NCBI GenBank assembly: GCA_021776235.1 | Contig: JAJFGG010000075.1 | Coordinates: 1 to 49,316 of the forward strand | Origin: Alphaproteobacteria bacterium | GTDB lineage: Bacteria; Pseudomonadota; Alphaproteobacteria; GCA-2731375 | Reading direction: 5' to 3' | Length of the DNA: 49,316 nt | Part shown: one piece after another, positions 46,297 through 49,316 of the stretch | Layout of the letters: each line of letters begins with the position of its first letter | How positions within the stretch are numbered: the first letter of the stretch is position 1 | The notes under the pieces: generated by a model | What the model saw: only the letters and a program-made list of their open reading frames with translations | Databases searched by the model: none | What the model was told of the DNA's origin: nothing | Translations under genes and position numbers: made by a program

Positions 46297-46857
46297 TCAT
46301 TTAATTTCATTTTCCTCGATTTTCATTCTATTTAATCGAAAAACACCAAAAAATATAAACGCATGCATAATAGAATTAAAAACTCGCCAAGCTATTCCTT
46401 TATATAGTAAATCATATCCACACTCTGTCCTCTGTCCACGAGAAAATACTTGGCAATCTCTAGTGTAAAATCTAAAACTTTCATCTGCAACTGATATCCA
46501 GTCAACAATATCCATAAAAAGAAAAATAGGTAAAAATAATATTAGGAAAAAAAGAAAATTATCTAAGTATCTATTTAGAGTCGCCGAAATTACGATTAAT
46601 AACATTGCCATAAATGCGAAAAACATAACTCCAGCTACCAAATGTCTTAGCATATCTGAAACAATTATTATGAATATGGATTCATAATCAAAACTTACTT
46701 CACTTATAGAGATGGAATGTATTATTGAACGAATAACACTATAAAAATATGCAAAAATGCTTGCGATAGTGGTGGCACGTAATGTTCTAAATGGGTGATA
46801 TGTATTTGCAAGGCCAGCGACACCATCCTTATCGCCTGTACTGCCTGGTCGCCTCAT
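46297..46857 (-). CDS. A+T-rich membrane protein of unknown function
   Basis: A 186-residue protein with about four transmembrane segments (near 30-48, 63-92, 98-122, 155-178). It has a strong ribosome binding site, AAGGAGGG, seven bases before ATG 46857. Codons are strongly A/T-biased. A short soluble N terminus (MRRPGSTGDKDGVAGLANTY) is more G+C-rich than the rest. No family recognised. It is the only intact gene of the right-hand sub-island. Confidence 0.6.
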   Translation of the reverse strand: MRRPGSTGDKDGVAGLANTYHPFRTLRATTIASIFAYFYSVIRSIIHSISISEVSFDYESIFIIIVSDMLRHLVAGVMFFAFMAMLLIVISATLNRYLDNFLFFLILFLPIFLFMDIVDWISVADESFRFYTRDCQVFSRGQRTECGYDLLYKGIAWRVFNSIMHAFIFFGVFRLNRMKIEENEIK

Positions 46858-47140
46858 TAATTCCCTCCTTATTCCATCTAAGCCCCATACTCATGCGCGC
46901 GGGGTAGCGTCTCGAATTATGAATTTCAAACTAATATTCACTAGTGTCAACTTCCATAGACGATAGCAAGACAAGCGCACGGCCTGACCTCTTGCATGTG
47001 TTGCATCGAACTGCCCCCGCATACCGTCCCATTTTGCAGGGTTGGGGAAGGGGAGTAGCCAAACGATTTGGTCTGAATTTAGGTAACTTTTGGCTGTAAA
47101 AATTAGTCGCAACATTCGCAGTTAGCAGCCAAAAACGCCA
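46858..47140. other. Non-coding right end of island
   Basis: No supported gene. Minus-strand frames of about 70 codons exist but lack ribosome binding sites and domains. If an integrase once lay here, it is no longer recognisable. Confidence 0.35.
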
Positions 47141-47188
47141 GCCTCTCACGCCGGAAACAGGGGTTCGACTCCCCTTGGGGACGCCAGT
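47141..47188 (+). repeat. Right attachment-site repeat (attR)
   Basis: 48 bases identical to the tRNA-Glu 3' part at 40886-40933. The five bases before the first mismatch (ACGCC) also match. The sequence is a tRNA fragment only: no acceptor 5' half or D-arm precedes it. Confidence 0.85.
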
Positions 47189-47269
47189 AATTTCAGTTCA
47201 TACGTGATACGGTTGGGCCGCGAAGGCCTAGACGCATGATCGAAGGTATCACGCCTAGGTTTAGGCATT

Positions 47270-47614
47270 CTAAGGGGCCAAGGCCTGCCTTTGCTTGTGA
47301 TCGAAACCAACGGAAACACCGCTCGCGGCTACGAATATCGGCCGTTTCAAAATTGCGGGTTGAGCCAATATCAAGGCGACGAGCGCTTCGCCTTGGGCCG
47401 CTTTCTCGTGATCGGGCAATGTCCGCCAGGTCGTTCCCCGGCGATTTATCAGGCGATCGGGGCCGAGGGATGAAAGCCAATCCCGCAGGATATCGGCCTC
47501 GATTGGCGATTTGCGAAGATCATGAAATTCGAAGGCGATTGTCTCTGCTTCCAGCCACTTTTTCGCCTTGCGGCAGGTATCGCAGTTCTGCAAACCATAT
47601 ATTTTCAATGTCAC
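47270..47614 (-). CDS. ArsC/Spx-family reductase (YffB-like)
   Basis: A 114-residue thioredoxin-fold protein: LKIYGLQNCDTCRKAKKWLE with C11-x2-C14, FEFHDLRKSPI, INRRGTTWRTL near 56-66, and LAQPAILKRPIF near 82-93. This is the ArsC/Spx family, closest in style to YffB, whose role is unclear; arsenate reduction is not shown. It lies just outside attR and probably belongs to the host chromosome. Confidence 0.85.
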   Translation of the reverse strand: MTLKIYGLQNCDTCRKAKKWLEAETIAFEFHDLRKSPIEADILRDWLSSLGPDRLINRRGTTWRTLPDHEKAAQGEALVALILAQPAILKRPIFVAASGVSVGFDHKQRQALAP

Positions 47615-47732
47615 GGCTGACCCCCAAATTTCGCTTACCAGACGAAAGTTTGATAAAATGGGTATTAAAGGGAAAACGCTACCCTATATCCGGATGGGCG
47701 TAACGACTCTCATCGGCAAAAAAAACATGTCC

Positions 47733-47885
47733 TCACGACAATTGCCTTGCTGGAAGGCGTGAAGAGCCGCGCCGGCAAACTGGGCGACGTGGAGTTGCGC
47801 TGTCTACCTGCAGCGCGGCCGTGGCGCCTTGCAATAAGAGCGCAGCTTCAATCTTCATACGAATTTGCCCCGTCAGGGTCTCCAT
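47733..47885 (-). CDS. Short hypothetical protein
   Basis: A 50-codon frame from ATG 47885, with GGAG six bases upstream. METLTGQIRMKIEAALLLQGATAALQ resembles the small gene at 45970-46119, then the sequence turns into an Arg/Pro-rich tail that looks out of frame. Probably a decayed member of the same small family. The rest of the 47615-47942 gap shows nothing recognisable. Confidence 0.35.
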   Translation of the reverse strand: METLTGQIRMKIEAALLLQGATAALQVDSATPRRPVCRRGSSRLPARQLS

Positions 47886-47942
47886 AGGTTACTCCAAGGC
47901 GATGGTAGACTCGTGCAGACATTCTGATGGAACGGCGGGCGT

Positions 47943-49316
47943 CTATTCCGGCAGCCCGGCGTCGCGCAGGGTTTCGAGATAGAGGTCCTTCAGGTCGGAA
48001 CGCATTGGGTAGAGCATCCGGGCGACGGCGGCTACGGAAAGATCGGGCCGCATCTCCAGCGCGGCGTCCAACGCGGCCCGCGATCTGTCCAAATCTTCCT
48101 GCCTGTAGAAGGCAACCGCCAGGTTCAGGTTAGGGTAGAAACTGCTGTTCGGGTGCCGGGCGGCTTTCCTTAACCACTCAACGGCGTCCGCATATTCACC
48201 CAACCGCGTACAGGCGACACCGGCCAGGTTTTCGAAGGACCACAGCGCCGGATCATGCGGGCTCCGCCGGATCGCCTTATGGGCCTGCGTCAGTGCTTCT
48301 TGCGCCCGGCCGGACCAATTGAGCGCCAATCCGAGGCCGAAGTAGGCGATGGCGAGATTGTGATTGAGTTCGATCGATGTATTCAGTTCGTCTATGGCGC
48401 CTTCGAGATCGCCCCGCGTTGTATGAATGCGGCCCAGGACAAAGTGCGAAAAGGCGTCCTTGTCGTCCAGGGATACCGCCTGTTTCCCGGCCTGCAATGC
48501 CTGTCCGAGGGTTTGGTCAGGCGTATCCGTCCAGCCAAATACGATCCGGCTGTTGAGGAGAAATGCGGCACTGGCATAGGCCCGGCCGAAACCGGGATCC
48601 AGATCGATGGCGTTTTGAAACAGTTTTTCCGCCTCGCCGTAGTCGTCCCGGGTATACCGCCAGAGGTGCCAGAGGCCGCGTTGGTAGCGGTCCCAGGCGT
48701 CGATGTTGTCGGGCGGCTTGCGTTTGGTGCGTTCGCGCTCGGCTGCGCCGAGTTCCGGCTCGATGGCGCCGACGATGGTTTCCGTCATTTCGTCCTGCAA
48801 ATCGAATATGTCGGCGAGTTCACGGTCGTAGCGCTCGGCCCAGACATGGTTACTGCTCTGGGCGTCGAGCAATTGCGCGCTGATCCGGACCCGGCTGCCG
48901 GCTCTGCGCACGCTGCCTTTTAAAACGTAGCGGACGCCAAGTTCCCTGGCCACCTGCTTCACGTCCACCGGTTTGTCCTTGTAGGTGAAGGACGAATTGC
49001 GGGCGATCACGAAGAACCAGCGGAATTTCGAGAGTGCGGTGATGATGTCCTCGGCGATGCCGTCGGCGAAATATTCCTGGTCCGGGTCGCCACTCAGGTT
49101 GTCGAACGGCAGGACGGCAATGGAAGGTCTGTCGGAGCTCCGCCGCAGCGCGGCGGCCGCGCTGATCGCCGCTGTCGGCGCAGATGTTCCGTCCGCCCGC
49201 CAGCGCCAGACATGCACCGGGCGGTCAATATTCTTCAGGCTATGCTCGCCCAGATCATCGAATACCGTGTCAAGACGATCCTGCACATCTTCATGGGCCC
49301 GGCGGGAAATGCAGAT
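47943..49316 (-). CDS. Class III adenylate/guanylate cyclase with TPR repeats (C-terminal part)
   Basis: The frame is open to the right edge, so the 5' end with the cyclase catalytic domain is missing. Visible, in order: the end of the cyclase domain (ISRRAHEDVQDRLD, DLGEHSLKNIDRPVHVWRW), a linker, a SIAVLPFDNLSGDPDQEYFADGI domain common after these cyclases, GVRYVLKGSVRR, ISAQLLDAQSSNHVWAERYDR, and then several TPR repeats (AEKLFQNAIDLDPGFGRAYA, AIDELNTSIELNHNLAIAYFGLGLAL). Such proteins make cAMP or cGMP and use the TPRs for protein contacts. Confidence 0.9.
   Translation of the reverse strand: MCISRRAHEDVQDRLDTVFDDLGEHSLKNIDRPVHVWRWRADGTSAPTAAISAAAALRRSSDRPSIAVLPFDNLSGDPDQEYFADGIAEDIITALSKFRWFFVIARNSSFTYKDKPVDVKQVARELGVRYVLKGSVRRAGSRVRISAQLLDAQSSNHVWAERYDRELADIFDLQDEMTETIVGAIEPELGAAERERTKRKPPDNIDAWDRYQRGLWHLWRYTRDDYGEAEKLFQNAIDLDPGFGRAYASAAFLLNSRIVFGWTDTPDQTLGQALQAGKQAVSLDDKDAFSHFVLGRIHTTRGDLEGAIDELNTSIELNHNLAIAYFGLGLALNWSGRAQEALTQAHKAIRRSPHDPALWSFENLAGVACTRLGEYADAVEWLRKAARHPNSSFYPNLNLAVAFYRQEDLDRSRAALDAALEMRPDLSVAAVARMLYPMRSDLKDLYLETLRDAGLPE

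Larger units (their letters stand above)
40886..47188. mobile_element. tRNA-Glu genomic island, possibly two tandem insertions
   Basis: About 6.3 kb bounded by 48-bp direct repeats of the tRNA-Glu 3' part. Contents differ from the surroundings: hypothetical membrane proteins, A+T-rich blocks, an IS66 remnant and pseudogenes. A third, decayed copy of the repeat at 46175-46220 splits it into parts of about 5.3 and 1.0 kb. No integrase, relaxase or phage structural gene is recognisable, so the element is probably decayed or moved in trans. Confidence 0.8.

Noticed and set aside
47130-47187. A second tRNA-Glu gene
   Set aside because: Only the 3' half is present; there is no 5' acceptor strand or D-arm, so it is the att duplicate.
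1-49316. CRISPR arrays
   Set aside because: No set of regularly spaced, near-identical repeats with unique spacers was seen.

Overview
The window looks like a chromosomal segment of an alphaproteobacterium, most likely of a Rhodospirillales type. Reasons: a G+C-rich backbone with many GTG and TTG starts; the long alphaproteobacterial block rpsB-tsf-pyrH-frr-uppS-cdsA-dxr-rseP-bamA-skp-lpxD-fabZ-lpxA-lpxI-lpxB; use of LpxI rather than LpxH in lipid A synthesis; and a GTTC-N7-GTTC SOS box in front of lexA. Assignment below class level is inference.

Layout. 249-1510 carries YciB and a RidA-family protein. 1620-8874 is a co-directional cluster: a Crp/Fnr-type regulator, a three-subunit molybdopterin/iron-sulfur/membrane-anchor oxidoreductase (resembling phenylacetyl-CoA:acceptor oxidoreductase PadBCD and the DMSO-reductase superfamily), a DUF2249 protein, an NnrS/heme-copper-oxidase-like membrane protein and a hemerythrin. 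This mixture suggests low-oxygen or nitrogen-oxide physiology, but the substrate is unknown. dnaE follows at 9079-12525.

12567-27357 is a tightly packed housekeeping operon series: translation (rpsB, tsf, frr), UMP kinase, isoprenoid and phospholipid synthesis (uppS, cdsA, dxr), envelope biogenesis (rseP, bamA, skp) and lipid A synthesis (lpxD, fabZ, lpxA, lpxI, lpxB). Many stop/start codons overlap, and lpxB appears to start at a CTG inside the lpxI stop. gloA follows.

The next part is mostly on the minus strand: gltA (with a clear terminator), gltX, then plus-strand comEC and an envelope protein, then minus-strand lexA, moeA, moaC, trpC and trpD. A copy of the comEC promoter and first codons, with a small secreted coiled-coil gene behind it, sits between gltX and comEC. 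A perfect palindrome holding two head-to-head DnaA boxes lies between lexA and moeA. trpE and trpG are not next to trpD. A plus-strand divergent polysaccharide deacetylase ends at 40757.

At 40856 there is an intact tRNA-Glu(CTC). A 48-bp exact copy of its 3' part occurs at 47141-47188, which defines a genomic island of about 6.25 kb. A third, decayed copy at 46175-46220 suggests two successive insertions. The island has no visible integrase. It holds an orphan solute-binding protein without a signal peptide, an IS66 transposase tail, several small membrane proteins (two in very A+T-rich DNA), a GNAT-like protein and an alanine/glycine-rich protein of unknown function. Beyond the island are an ArsC/Spx-like reductase and the C-terminal part of a class III cyclase with TPR repeats that runs off the right edge.
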